A stretch of 64,000 nt of DNA from UBA1941 sp046329575 (GTDB taxonomy: Bacteria > Bacteroidota > Bacteroidia > Chitinophagales > LD1). Within the stretch, counting starts at the first letter, position 1. Each line of letters opens with the position of its first letter. Under the pieces are notes generated by a model, which did not search any database, had not been told where the DNA came from, and was given only the letters and a program-made list of their open reading frames with translations. The stretch spans positions 1-64,000 of the forward strand of contig JAXLUJ010000016.1 in NCBI GenBank assembly GCA_046329575.1, in the 5' to 3' direction. Position numbers and translations under genes: made by a program. Positions 33,936-42,829 of this stretch are shown one piece after another.

Positions 33936-34385
33936 TCACTTTTCATTCCGCTTCTTTGCGAAAAAGTTCGACATCAATGCGCCGCATTCCTCTTGTAGAA
34001 TGCCGCCAACAATTTCAGTTTTTGGGTGAAACATTTCTTTACCGAAGCGCGAGAATCCGGCTTTGGGATCGGCAGCGCCGTACACCACGCGGCCTACGCG
34101 GGCCCAGCGCAAAGCGGCGGCGCACATGGGACAGGGTTCTACGGTCACGTATAATGTACAATCTTCCAGAAATTTGGCGCCCATGTAATTAGAGGCGGCT
34201 GTGAGGGCGATCATTTCGGCATGGGCAGTTACATCGCACAACTTTTCTACCTGATTCCAGCCCTTGGCAATAATCTTGCCGTTGGCAGTTATCAACGCTC
34301 CTATCGGCACTTCATCGGCATCAAAAGCATACTGCGCATCTTTCAGCGCCAGCCGCATAAAATTCTCATCGTCCTTCCGGTTCAT
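33936..34385 (-). CDS. tadA: tRNA-adenosine / nucleoside deaminase (TadA-like)
   Basis: 149 residues. Zinc and catalytic residues of the cytidine deaminase fold are present: HAEMIAL (His and Glu near residues 57-59) and PCPMCAAAL (two Cys near 87-90), with the family's RWARVGRVVYGAADPKAG. TadA converts adenosine 34 of tRNA-Arg(ACG) to inosine. Guanine deaminases share the motif, but the length and the DPKAG region favour TadA. The start overlaps the end of the next upstream gene by 20 bp. Confidence 0.85.
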   Translation of the reverse strand: MNRKDDENFMRLALKDAQYAFDADEVPIGALITANGKIIAKGWNQVEKLCDVTAHAEMIALTAASNYMGAKFLEDCTLYVTVEPCPMCAAALRWARVGRVVYGAADPKAGFSRFGKEMFHPKTEIVGGILQEECGALMSNFFAKKRNEK

Positions 34386-35295
34386 CGCGCCAATTTAAAA
34401 TGAAAAAATATCCGGCAATAGCGGGCAATAGCAAATTGATACACCATAGCAGAAAAGGCGCCGTAGCCACTGCAGCGGGGTTGCCTTGCGGAAATAGCAA
34501 TAACGCCATTCCCCCGCGCGTAACCACATCGGCCATGGGCGAAAGCGGCGAAACCGATTGCATTGCCAGCAATACGGCCACGGCAGCAAATAATTCTACA
34601 GGGGCATGGGTAATACCGGCCATGCGGAACAGCAAGGCGTACTGACATAAATAAATACCATAGCGGAAGGCGCTGAGGCTAAGAATTTTTATGCGCTCAA
34701 CGCCTGTGGGCAAGCGGGTTTCAGGAATAGATACGGCCGGGAAAAATCGAAGAAGGGTGGTGAATTTTTCGAAGAAAAAAAAGAGCAGCAGCAAACCCAC
34801 GGCAAAAGTAGTAAGCAAGGGAGCGGCAAATGTGGAAGGAATGTTTTTCACTGAAACATTCATAAAGGGCAACATTGCCAATGCCACGGCAAAAGTGACG
34901 AAGCTTTGTGCGAGGCCGCCGAGCGCGCTTAAGTACAGCGAGGGAATGCGTAAGGGTTGCGGTAATAACAAAGCGCGGCCGGCGAATTCGCCAATGCGCG
35001 CTGGTGATGCAAAGCCGGTAGAAACACCGCCTAATACTGACGCGCCTGCTTGCCGGAAACTCACACTGCCGCTGTGTTCCAGTAATAATTTCCATTTGAG
35101 CATCTCCACCAGCCAGTTGAGTGGCATCAGCAGCATCACCATCAGCAGCCAACGATAGTGTTGCTGCCAAATTTGAACAAAGTGCTGCCATTGCAGTGTT
35201 ATAGGGGCGTTTTGAAAACGCTGCCAAATCACAACAGCCATCCAAAAGAAAATGGCTACTTTCGAAAAGTTGATCAGCAAATTCCACTTCTTCAT
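34366..35295 (-). CDS. UPF0104 / lysylphosphatidylglycerol synthase TM-like protein
   Basis: 309 residues from the ATG at 35295 (MKKWNLLINFSKVAI). Eight or so hydrophobic helices with the family motifs LKWKLLLEHSG, VLGGVSTGFASPARIGEFAGR and, near the C-terminus, SVSPLSPMADVVTRGGMALL. Related flippase-domain proteins occur in lipid modification; in Bacteroidota they are usually of unknown function. It lacks a synthase domain. ruvC starts divergently only 15 bp away. Confidence 0.82.
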   Translation of the reverse strand: MKKWNLLINFSKVAIFFWMAVVIWQRFQNAPITLQWQHFVQIWQQHYRWLLMVMLLMPLNWLVEMLKWKLLLEHSGSVSFRQAGASVLGGVSTGFASPARIGEFAGRALLLPQPLRIPSLYLSALGGLAQSFVTFAVALAMLPFMNVSVKNIPSTFAAPLLTTFAVGLLLLFFFFEKFTTLLRFFPAVSIPETRLPTGVERIKILSLSAFRYGIYLCQYALLFRMAGITHAPVELFAAVAVLLAMQSVSPLSPMADVVTRGGMALLLFPQGNPAAVATAPFLLWCINLLLPAIAGYFFILNWRDEPEGR

Positions 35296-35310
35296 AGGCA
35301 GCGTTCTAAA

Positions 35311-35868
35311 GTGCAAAAAGTTTCGAAACCACGCATCATTTTAGGCATCGACCCCGGCACAGTGGTACTGGGTTATGGTGTAATTGAAGTATCCGGCAAC
35401 CAGTTGAAACTGGTGAGCATGGGTGTGGTTCAATTATCCAAGCATGAAGATCCGCTGCAGCGTTTAAAAATTATTGCTGAAAAAGTAAAAGGATTGGTAG
35501 AACAATATCATCCGGAATGCTGTGCCATCGAAGCGCCTTTTTTTGGGAAGAATGTGCAAAGTATGCTGAAACTGGGCCGCGCGCAAGGTGTGGCTATTGC
35601 AACGTTGTTGTTGGAAGACGTTAGTGTTACGGAATATTCGCCTAAAAAAATCAAGCAAAGCATTACCGGCAATGGCAATGCTTCAAAAGAACAGGTAGCA
35701 CTGATGTTGCAGCAGTTGTGCCACTTTTCGATGCAGCCAAAATTTTTGGATGCCACGGATGGATTAGCCGCAGCGGTGTGTCATCATTTTCAAAATGGCA
35801 ATGCAGTAGCTTCAGGGAAAAAATATTCAGGATGGGCAGATTTCGCTAAGGCGAAGGGCCACATTTAA
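35311..35868 (+). CDS. ruvC: crossover junction endodeoxyribonuclease RuvC
   Basis: 185 residues from a GTG at 35311, the start that fits the family (the frame stays open upstream but crosses the divergent gene). Resolves Holliday junctions with RuvAB. The four acidic catalytic residues are in place: Asp14 (LGIDPGT), Glu74 (AIEAPFFG), and Asp147 and Asp150 (DATDGLAAAVCHHF). Only 15 bp separate it from the divergent UPF0104 gene, so promoters must overlap coding sequence or be very compact. Confidence 0.93.
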   Translation: MQKVSKPRIILGIDPGTVVLGYGVIEVSGNQLKLVSMGVVQLSKHEDPLQRLKIIAEKVKGLVEQYHPECCAIEAPFFGKNVQSMLKLGRAQGVAIATLLLEDVSVTEYSPKKIKQSITGNGNASKEQVALMLQQLCHFSMQPKFLDATDGLAAAVCHHFQNGNAVASGKKYSGWADFAKAKGHI

Positions 35869-35869
35869 A

Positions 35870-36748
35870 TCAATTCATTTTCTGCAATTCGGCGTCGATG
35901 CGGCGTTTCAGCGCATCGGAAATGCTCACCAGCGGCAAACGCAGATGCGATTCGCATACGTTTTTCTTTTCCAAAACATATTTAATACCGCCGGGATTGC
36001 CTTCGGCGAAAAGCATATCGGTTACATCAACCAGCGGGTAATGGAGTTTTCTTGCCGTTTCGAAATCGCCTTTCAGACCGGCGCGTACCATATCGGAAAA
36101 CGGCTTTGGAAAACCTTGTGCCGAAACAGAGATCACGCCGTGAAAACCTAATGACAGCAAGGGTAGCGTGATATTGTCGTCGCCCGAAAGTTTGAGAAAT
36201 TCCGGTGCAGTTTCTTTCACGATTTGCATGCATTGCGAGAAATTTCCCGAAGCTTCTTTGATGCCGATGATATTGGGAACTTTAGAAAGTTCGATAGTAG
36301 TTTCGGCATTGATGTTGGAACCGGTTCTACCCGGAACATTATAGAGAATGATAGGGCGAGGCGCTGCGGCCGCTACGGCTTTGTAGTGAGCAAGTATACC
36401 GGCTTGTGTAGGTTTGTTGTAGTAAGGTGATACGGAAAGAATGGCATCGATGCCATCAAAATTGAAGCGGGAAATTTTGGCGATGAGCGCGGCGGTATTG
36501 TTGCCGCCAAAGCCTGCGATAAGCGGCACGCGTTTATTCACCAATCGAATGGTGTGTTCTATTACCGCCTGAATTTCTTCTTCATTCAGCACCGCCGATT
36601 CGCCGGTGGTGCCCATAGTAACCAGGTACTCTACACCACCGTTAATGCAGTGGTCGATCAGTTTTTTCAGACCGTCGAAATCAACCGCTCCGGAGGCGGT
36701 GAAGGGTGTAACCAGGGCCACGCCTGTGCCGTGAAATTTGGTATGCAT
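35870..36748 (-). CDS. dapA: 4-hydroxy-tetrahydrodipicolinate synthase
   Basis: 292 residues. Condenses pyruvate with aspartate semialdehyde in lysine and diaminopimelate synthesis. Schiff-base Lys164 (IIGIKEASG), Tyr136 (ILYNVPGRTG) and the TT pair at 47-48 (GTTGES) are present. It is the last of a three-gene minus-strand row (thioredoxin, small protein, dapA) with no or almost no spacing, so it is probably an operon. The stop is 1 bp from the convergent ruvC stop. Confidence 0.96.
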   Translation of the reverse strand: MHTKFHGTGVALVTPFTASGAVDFDGLKKLIDHCINGGVEYLVTMGTTGESAVLNEEEIQAVIEHTIRLVNKRVPLIAGFGGNNTAALIAKISRFNFDGIDAILSVSPYYNKPTQAGILAHYKAVAAAAPRPIILYNVPGRTGSNINAETTIELSKVPNIIGIKEASGNFSQCMQIVKETAPEFLKLSGDDNITLPLLSLGFHGVISVSAQGFPKPFSDMVRAGLKGDFETARKLHYPLVDVTDMLFAEGNPGGIKYVLEKKNVCESHLRLPLVSISDALKRRIDAELQKMN

Positions 36749-36990
36749 CAGTTGATGGAATTACGTACGCGTTGGGTATAGTTGCGCAGGGCGGTGCGGA
36801 ACTCAAGGTGGTTCTTCTGCATGTCGTTCACAATCTCAATGGCTGCCAAAACATGGGTGAGTTTTTCGCCTTCATCTTTACCTTCTACCGGAAATGGCGC
36901 AGGCTGTTCGTTAAGAATAGCTTCTTCGGCGGCGCGAAGCTGCGCCAGATCAAAGTTTTCGGCCAGTTGCTTGATTACGGGTATCTGCAT
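36748..36990 (-). CDS. small helical protein (DUF6952-like)
   Basis: 80 residues, soluble, starting MQIPVIKQLAENFDL. A start of the form MxxPVIK followed by helices is typical of short Bacteroidota proteins found next to thioredoxin genes and annotated DUF6952. It shares a base with dapA at one end and with the thioredoxin gene at the other, so translational coupling is likely. Function unknown. Confidence 0.72.
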   Translation of the reverse strand: MQIPVIKQLAENFDLAQLRAAEEAILNEQPAPFPVEGKDEGEKLTHVLAAIEIVNDMQKNHLEFRTALRNYTQRVRNSIN

Positions 36991-37304
36991 CAGAGCGTTT
37001 CTAAAAGATTAACGAGAACTTCTTCTTTGGAAGTGGCTTCGCCTTTTACAAGTTGCCCGTTCAGGAAAGTAGCAATGAAAGGAAGGTTATCAACCTGAGC
37101 GGCTTTGCGCGCTTCCGGATTATTTTCAGCATCTACTTCAACGAAGGTGATGTGGGCGAAGCGTTCATCGTTCGACAACCTTTTAAATTTTGGAGCGAAC
37201 AGTTTGCAGGATCCGCACCAATCGGCATAATATTTCACCACTACTTTAGAATGTTTGGCTAACTGATTGTTAAAAGCTTCATCGTTCCAGCTATGCACTG
37301 CCAT
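36990..37304 (-). CDS. thioredoxin family protein
   Basis: 104 residues, a single thioredoxin domain with the active site YYADWCGSCKLFAP (Cys30, Cys33) and the cis-Pro region VDNLPFIATF. The CGSC pair is a variant of CGPC. It is the first gene of the row with the small helical protein and dapA. It may act on a partner in the cytoplasm; no signal peptide is present. Confidence 0.9.
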   Translation of the reverse strand: MAVHSWNDEAFNNQLAKHSKVVVKYYADWCGSCKLFAPKFKRLSNDERFAHITFVEVDAENNPEARKAAQVDNLPFIATFLNGQLVKGEATSKEEVLVNLLETL

Positions 37305-37319
37305 GCTTCAGATTTTTTG

Positions 37320-37406
37320 CAGAGAGGAAGGGATTCGAACCCTCGAAACGCTTTCACGTTTACACACTTTCCAGGCGTGCTCCTTCAACCACTCGGACAC
37401 CTCTCT
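37320..37406 (-). tRNA. tRNA-Ser (GGA)
   Basis: Acceptor AGAGAGG pairs with CCTCTCT, discriminator G, anticodon loop with GGA, long variable arm as expected for serine (GTGTGTAAACGTGAAAGCG region), T-arm GGGTTCGAATCCC. 87 nt. It lies directly upstream of the thioredoxin gene on the same strand. Confidence 0.95.
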
Positions 37407-37442
37407 ATGGGTGGGCGAAAATAACAAACGGCAGCGGATTTT

Positions 37443-37940
37443 CTATTCTGATTTTAGCTGCCGTTTGGCCCTTTGTTCGTTATCGGCAAGGCGTTTGTCT
37501 TTTTGATTATGGTGGGCTTCGTCGATACTGTGAGAAGAATGGATATTTTCTTCGGCTTTGGCACTTTTTGAAAGGGTAACGTAGAACCGTTTGAGCACTT
37601 CCAATTCGCTGTCGGTAAGATCTTCGATATCCACCAAACGGTTGCTGGCGTCGCGGTTAGAGGCAATTAGTTCATTCAGTTTGAGATGAATTGCCACGGT
37701 GTCTTTATTCTGCGATTGCTGGATTACAAATACCATCAGAAAGGTAATGATGGTAGTACCGGTGTTAATGACCAGTTGCCAGGTGTCAGAGAAATGAAAT
37801 ATGGGACCCAAACAAGCCCAGATGATAACGATGGTTACGGCTATAATAAAGGCGTACGGACTTCCGGTACTTTTGGTAACAGCGCTTGAAAAGCGGTTGA
37901 AGAATAATTTTGCCGGACTAATGGCGGTGTTTTCGTTCAT
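37443..37940 (-). CDS. low-affinity iron permease family protein
   Basis: 165 residues with two hydrophobic helices (about 27-47 and 57-77) in the pattern of FetF-type low-affinity iron permeases: SPYAFIIAVTIVIIWACLGP, FSDTWQLVINTGTTIITFLMVF cut here at FSDTWQLVINTGTT, then IQQSQNKDTVAIHLKLNELI. The C-terminal third is charged and helical. The transport role is inferred from the family name only. Confidence 0.85.
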   Translation of the reverse strand: MNENTAISPAKLFFNRFSSAVTKSTGSPYAFIIAVTIVIIWACLGPIFHFSDTWQLVINTGTTIITFLMVFVIQQSQNKDTVAIHLKLNELIASNRDASNRLVDIEDLTDSELEVLKRFYVTLSKSAKAEENIHSSHSIDEAHHNQKDKRLADNEQRAKRQLKSE

Positions 37941-37997
37941 AAAGAAAATTTGAATGGCGATAAATATAACTGAAAGGTATATGCAGGCATAAAAAAA

Positions 37998-38015
37998 GCG
38001 GCCCCGAAGGGCCGC
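37998..38015 (-). terminator. rho-independent terminator of the DUF937 gene
   Basis: Stem GCGGCCC/GGGCCGC with loop CGAA, followed on the minus strand by a run of seven T (positions 37991-37997). It lies 20 bp past the stop of the gene at 38036-38575. Confidence 0.88.
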
Positions 38016-38035
38016 TGCGAAAACTGTTTTTCATT

Positions 38036-38575
38036 TTATTTCAAAAAGCCGGAGAGCAAGCCGCCAATGCCGCCGCTTTGTCCGCCCATTACTTGTTTGG
38101 CAATACCGGCTACATCAATGCCGCTGCCAGATTGTACTTTGCCCAGCAGATCGTTGAAATCAACGCCGCCGGCAGTGCCGCCGCCCAGTGACTGCACCAC
38201 TTGATTCATGTTGAAGGTGCTGTTGTTAGGATCGGCGGTTTGTTGTGTGAAATGCGACATTACCTGCGGAATTAACGAGGTGGCAATGCTTTGCGCCTTT
38301 GAAGGATCTACATTGAACTTGGAGGCAATACCTGCTGCAGCCGATTGCACAATGTTCTGCACAATAGGATTGGAGGCCATATCGCCGCCTTTGCCGCCAA
38401 ACAGTTCCATTACGCCGCCCAGGTTGCCGCTGCCGAGCTGTCCGGCCAGTCCGTTTTTGATGGCTCCGGCTACTTCGTTGATGGCGCCTTCATTGTGTTC
38501 GTTAGGAATAGCATCGTTCTTCACGATTTGATCTTGAGCTTGTTGGGTTACGAGTTGTACGAGTTCTTCAAACAT
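38036..38575 (-). CDS. DUF937 / YidB-like protein
   Basis: 179 residues from the ATG at 38575 (MFEELVQLVTQQ); upstream extension of the frame to 38704 crosses repeat family C. The protein is rich in Gly, Gln and Asn with short helices, and has the QLVTQQAQDQIV start and a C-terminal GIAKQVMGGQSGGIGGLLSGFLK tail. Proteins of this type are common and of unknown function. It stands alone with its own terminator. Confidence 0.75.
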   Translation of the reverse strand: MFEELVQLVTQQAQDQIVKNDAIPNEHNEGAINEVAGAIKNGLAGQLGSGNLGGVMELFGGKGGDMASNPIVQNIVQSAAAGIASKFNVDPSKAQSIATSLIPQVMSHFTQQTADPNNSTFNMNQVVQSLGGGTAGGVDFNDLLGKVQSGSGIDVAGIAKQVMGGQSGGIGGLLSGFLK

Positions 38576-38702
38576 GGTTTGTGTTTTTGATTTGGGAGGA
38601 AGGTAGGGAAAATCGTGCCAAAAAAATGAACTGTGAAGTTTTAGGCGTGGTGAAGGAATTATAGCCAGGCGAAGAACCCTTGGCTTACGATTTAAAGGCT
38701 GC

Positions 38703-38848
38703 ACGCGGTAGCGATCGAAACGGAAATCCTTTTTACGCGGCCTGAAGGTTTAAGCGCCGGGCGGATTTGCGATAGGTGAATTGAAAATGGGATTGAAAAT
38801 AGTGGTGGCCGCGGAAAAAGATTGGAGTGTAGAGCGCGGCATCCGCCA
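38703..38848. repeat. dispersed element, family C copy 2
   Basis: Starts ACGCGGTAGCGATCG, has GGAAATCCTTTTTACGCGG, and ends with CCGCGGAAAAAGATTGGA and AGAGCGCGGCATCCGCC. The two inner parts face each other. Compare 5371-5480 and 50788-50902. Confidence 0.78.
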
Positions 38849-38907
38849 AAATCAATTTAAAGTGGAAAATTATAGACCAAAGATTGTCTTCAATTGGTAA
38901 TAAAAAA

Positions 38908-38934
38908 GAGGGGTTACCTTGCGGTAAACCCCTC
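38908..38934 (-). terminator. terminator of the T9SS cargo gene
   Basis: GAGGGGTTACC and GGTAAACCCCTC pair around TTGC with one bulged A; a T run follows on the minus strand. It lies 25 bp beyond the stop of the gene at 38959-41451. Confidence 0.82.
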
Positions 38935-38958
38935 CTGCATAGCAACTTAACAGTGAAA

Positions 38959-41451
38959 TTACTGTTTCGTAAATTTCACCACGCTGCTGTGTTCGTTGTT
39001 ATAAAGACGAATGAAGTACACGCCTGTTGCCAAATCAGCTACTTCTAATTTTTTGTCTTCGTACGGATCGAAGTTTACGGAGCGAATGTATTCGCCGTTT
39101 TCGTTAGTAATAGCCGCCGTAAGCGCACCATTCCAGGAAGTGGCAATATTCAAATTGGTTACCGCAGGTACGGGGAACAATTTCACCTGGGCTACATCTT
39201 CTACGGTTTGGATTCCGGCTGCCGGAGTTTCGAATACTGCAAACGGACTTAGCGAAGTAATGTTATTGCGCGTAATGCTGAACATGCCGTTCGCTTCGGT
39301 AGTTGCGGTGGTGTTGGTGCTCATATCCCAATTTCCGGAAGTGTAATGCGACAGGTAGGCATTGTTATGGTTGAAACCATTTACTTCCAAACCTGCGCCC
39401 CACATAGCTTTGAGCGACAAGTTTACGTTCGTCATATTGTCGGACTCCACAAACCAGGTGTTGTTGACCATGTGGCCTGAAGCAGCCAGATTGCTTCCCA
39501 TTGAGCCTTGAGCATATACTCCTGTTTTAGCGGTAATGCTTATTGCAGAAGCGGTAGTTCCGGTACCTTGAGTGACCATAGCCGGTGCATAACCGCTGCT
39601 GTTTCCAACATGGAACATGCCTGAACCGGAAGCTGCCAGATGCATGATAAGGCTACCTCCGCTTTCGGTGTTCACATACGAAGTGGAAGAACCGCCAGTG
39701 ATAGTACCGCCATTCATAATTTCCAGATCGTTGGCGCCGATATCCATAATACCGCCGTTAAGGGAAAGGTTTCCTGAAATATTCAGATCAGAGTTAATCA
39801 CCCACATTCCTGTACCGGTATTGTTGATTGAAAGATTACCCACGGTATGGCCTGAAGCGGTAAAACTGAGTGAGCTGGCGCTGCTACTGGCTGAGGTGAT
39901 GGTAATATTAGAAGCTGAAGTGCTGTGCAATTGGCCGGTTCCTGATGCCATTCCATTCAAATTAAGATGGTGACCGTTCAAGTTCAGTACGCCGCTTTGC
40001 AGTTGCAGCACTGTCATCACATTGAGATTGCTCATCAGGTTGGTGGTATTGCTGCCGCTTCCGCCGCCATTATAAATGAGAGTAGCCAATGTTCCTGCTG
40101 AAGAACCAAAGTTCAAACCGGAAGTTTGAGCGCTGTTTAGGATCAAAATCGCATTGGCATCGCCTTGCAGGTAGCCTGTACCTGAGGTGTTGCCGTTGAG
40201 TGTAAGTTGACGCCCTGAAAAATTAAGTACACTACCATTGGAAAGGGTGAGTTGGCCGTTAATAACCAGGCTGCTACCGAGCATAGCGGAGTGGCCGCTG
40301 CCCAGATTTAGTGTAAGGTTATGAATGCTGTTTCCATTTCCTGCTGAATTAAAAAACAGATTATTTGATAAACTGGAAGAGCCTGAAAAGGTGAGATCGG
40401 AATTGTTAGCGCTCAGAATGCCGGAGCCAATTACGTCATCCATTACCGTTAAGCTGTGACCATCTACATTTAATGATCCGCTGGTGAGGAAAAGTGTTCC
40501 GTGAACGGTAAGATCGTTGTTGATCATCACTGAGGTAGCGCTTGCAGAACTTACGGTCAGATTTCCCACATGATTTCCGCTGGAAGTGAAACGCAGCGCG
40601 CCGGTAAGACCTGCTGAAGCGTTCACCGCAATATCGGAGGAAGACGAAGAGTGAATAGCGCCTGTTCCGGTAGCAGCAAAGTTACCTGAAGTTCCAAAGG
40701 TGAGGTTGTTGCCATTCAGAATCAGGTTGCCGCTTTGAAGGGTGAGCATTCCGTTAATAGTGGTATTATCGGTTAACGTTACATTGCTGCCGGAGTTTTG
40801 GTTGAGTGTAAGGTTTTGCAAGTGAGCATCGCTTAACTCTACACCACCCGAAGCGTTGCCGCCCAGATAAATTACATTGTACATATTGGAAAATCCGCCG
40901 GTGCCACCATTATTATAATTCCCATTATTAAAGATGAGGTTAGCGTTTGCAGCCACATCTAACGTTCCGGTGGTGTTGGTCCAGGTACTGTTCATCAGAT
41001 ACAGCGCTTTGTTGACGGTTACATGGGCGGTGTTATTAATAAGAAGGGAGGATGACATCAAATAATTGGCGGTCATATTTCCGGTAAAGTTGGTCATAGA
41101 GCCCGCCAATATCCAAGCCGAATCGGCCACGATATTTCCGGTTCCGTAGAGGTATGTGGCATTGAGGCGCAGGGCGGTGTTGGTTGAAGAAGTGAGGGTG
41201 CCGTTAACGGTTAGTGAATTAAGTGAGGTTAACAGATCAGAATTTTGATCGAGGTTAACAGTATATCCGCTGCCAATCACAATTTGATCGCCTAAAACGA
41301 GGGAGAGTGGCGCTACGCCTCCTGCCCAGGTAGAAGTGCTGGAAAAATTGCCATTGGCTACGGCCGTGAAAACGGTGGCTTGGGTTTGAAGCGTTCCCAG
41401 CAACATTACGGTTGCGAACGCAAATTTCAGATGGTGTATTATCTTTTTCAT
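38959..41451 (-). CDS. secreted T9SS cargo protein, beta-repeat rich
   Basis: 830 residues with a signal peptide (MKKIIHHLKFAFATVMLLG) and a long central part of repeated short beta strands rich in Asn, Ser, Thr and Gly (SGNLILNGNNL-type units, also SGVLNLNGHHLNLNG), as in beta-helix adhesins or surface proteins. The last 80 residues form a type A sorting domain: VKLFPVPAVTNLNI, then NENGEYIRSV, and LATGVYFIRLYNNEHSSVVKFTKQ (the final strand). It should leave the cell through the PorV-dependent type IX system and be surface-bound or released. The terminal strand HSSVVKFTKQ is the signal. Confidence 0.9.
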   Translation of the reverse strand: MKKIIHHLKFAFATVMLLGTLQTQATVFTAVANGNFSSTSTWAGGVAPLSLVLGDQIVIGSGYTVNLDQNSDLLTSLNSLTVNGTLTSSTNTALRLNATYLYGTGNIVADSAWILAGSMTNFTGNMTANYLMSSSLLINNTAHVTVNKALYLMNSTWTNTTGTLDVAANANLIFNNGNYNNGGTGGFSNMYNVIYLGGNASGGVELSDAHLQNLTLNQNSGSNVTLTDNTTINGMLTLQSGNLILNGNNLTFGTSGNFAATGTGAIHSSSSSDIAVNASAGLTGALRFTSSGNHVGNLTVSSASATSVMINNDLTVHGTLFLTSGSLNVDGHSLTVMDDVIGSGILSANNSDLTFSGSSSLSNNLFFNSAGNGNSIHNLTLNLGSGHSAMLGSSLVINGQLTLSNGSVLNFSGRQLTLNGNTSGTGYLQGDANAILILNSAQTSGLNFGSSAGTLATLIYNGGGSGSNTTNLMSNLNVMTVLQLQSGVLNLNGHHLNLNGMASGTGQLHSTSASNITITSASSSASSLSFTASGHTVGNLSINNTGTGMWVINSDLNISGNLSLNGGIMDIGANDLEIMNGGTITGGSSTSYVNTESGGSLIMHLAASGSGMFHVGNSSGYAPAMVTQGTGTTASAISITAKTGVYAQGSMGSNLAASGHMVNNTWFVESDNMTNVNLSLKAMWGAGLEVNGFNHNNAYLSHYTSGNWDMSTNTTATTEANGMFSITRNNITSLSPFAVFETPAAGIQTVEDVAQVKLFPVPAVTNLNIATSWNGALTAAITNENGEYIRSVNFDPYEDKKLEVADLATGVYFIRLYNNEHSSVVKFTKQ

Positions 41452-41524
41452 TGTTATAAAATTTATATGCTGGGCAGAAAAGTTTGTACCGTGTTAAAAG
41501 GGAAAAATGTGTGGAAAAAAATGG

Positions 41525-41750
41525 ATAGGAGGCGTAAGACACAAGACGCAAGATGCAAGTAGTAAGTAGCAAGCTACGAGCTATGAGCTGCGAGCTACGA
41601 GCTGCGACCTGCGAGATGCAAGACGGGCACATTAGTAAGATGCGGAAAGCCAGTTTTTAGAATCAAGCTATGCGGTATGAATTGTATATGCCTATAAAAA
41701 GAATACACGGTTATACGAATACACGCATATCCGTATACACCGCTATTCTC
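41525..41750. repeat. composite tandem repeat block (four words)
   Basis: ACACAAGACGCAAG heptamers at 41535-41570, GAGCTAT/GAGCTGC words at 41575-41615, and an ATACACG-type octamer tract at 41698-41750 with TACACGGTTATACGAA. The order and strand match those at 57565-57900. Upstream of the T9SS cargo gene. Confidence 0.8.
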
Positions 41751-41787
41751 TTAAATTTGCAAGATGTGTTTGGAATGGCTGAGCGAA

Positions 41788-41952
41788 TTAAACGCCGCCT
41801 TTGCGGATGATGCCTACCAGAATAGATATTACGGCAAGTACCAAAAGGATGTGAATGAGATAGCCGGCGCCTACGCCTACGCCATATCCAAAAACGCTAA
41901 TCGCCCAACTGATAATCAGAATTACGGCGATGATGTAAAGAATGCTACGCAT
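41788..41952 (-). CDS. lmo0937-type small membrane protein
   Basis: 54 residues on the minus strand, opposite a slightly longer open frame that has no protein character. Sequence starts MRSILYIIAVILIISW and ends GLLI-like with LVLAVISILVGIIRKGG. Two hydrophobic helices with a GYGVGVGAG turn match the small lmo0937/DUF5670 family. These proteins are often stress-induced. Nearby, at 46-50 kb, lie other small stress-type genes. Confidence 0.8.
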   Translation of the reverse strand: MRSILYIIAVILIISWAISVFGYGVGVGAGYLIHILLVLAVISILVGIIRKGGV

Positions 41953-41988
41953 AAATTGTGTGTTTAATTGGTTAATAAAAAGTTGCTG

Positions 41989-42771
41989 TTATGAAATGGT
42001 AATTTGATTGTGCTGAAACAAGTTCTCGAAATGACGGTAGTAATTTTTTTTGTTCACCAGATGCATCGACCAGCCAAACAACACTACTGATGATGCGGTA
42101 TAGGCCATTGCCAAAGAAGGGTGTAAGGTAGTTTCATGCAGAGCCGAACCCATCAGAAACCAGGAAATAGCACCGCTATAAAGCGGTTCGCGATAGTGTG
42201 AACTGATGATTACTCCGCTTAATGACAACACTGACACTAAAACCAAACCGATACTTTGAAGGATGGCCTGGTCTTCAACCCAGTTGTAATATGGCGGTAT
42301 GTTTAATAAGGCTAAGGACAGCATACTAACTGAAGTTCCGGCCAGTAAAGAGAATGGCAATGTGGCGTAGGTAAAGTTTGTGGATGTTTTAATGGCTAAT
42401 GATTTTTTAAACAGATAAAACGCAAGAATGGTAATGCCGATAATGCAGATACCGGTGCCAAAGGGCATGGCGTTTTCGAAAAAATTTTGTGCAACTAAAG
42501 TGAGTAAGCCCAGCAATGAAATAGCTTGTGTAAAGCTATCGTCGTATTGCGAGGAATTTAGCGAAGGAAACATGACATACACACTAAAAAATACCAAACC
42601 CAATTGGGTTACGGTGATGAGGTAACGGGAAAAAACAACGGGAAATAACAGTGTATCGGCAGGCCAATGAATAGCAAATCCATTTAGAAGAAATGGACTA
42701 TAAAAAATAGTAAGCGCTGAAATGGAACAAGCTAAAATGCTCCATAGCAAGCTGTTTTTGCGAGGTGTCAT
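41989..42771 (-). CDS. multi-pass membrane protein of unknown function
   Basis: 260 residues with about seven or eight hydrophobic helices spread over the whole length (for example LLWSILACSISALTIFY, CIIGITILAFYLF, ASSVVLFGWSMHLV). The C-terminus is basic and amphipathic (NKKNYYRHFENLFQHNQ). No family recognised. It is flanked by the lmo0937-type gene downstream and the AI-2E-type gene upstream, all on the minus strand. Confidence 0.7.
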   Translation of the reverse strand: MTPRKNSLLWSILACSISALTIFYSPFLLNGFAIHWPADTLLFPVVFSRYLITVTQLGLVFFSVYVMFPSLNSSQYDDSFTQAISLLGLLTLVAQNFFENAMPFGTGICIIGITILAFYLFKKSLAIKTSTNFTYATLPFSLLAGTSVSMLSLALLNIPPYYNWVEDQAILQSIGLVLVSVLSLSGVIISSHYREPLYSGAISWFLMGSALHETTLHPSLAMAYTASSVVLFGWSMHLVNKKNYYRHFENLFQHNQITIS

Positions 42772-42829
42772 AGCTTTTCGTTTGAATAGTCTTTAGATAA
42801 TTATGCCAGTAATTCGGGTAAAGAATGCC

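Noticed and set aside
41764..41967. Plus-strand gene of 67 residues
   Set aside because: Its product has no family features, while the opposite strand encodes a clear lmo0937-type protein.
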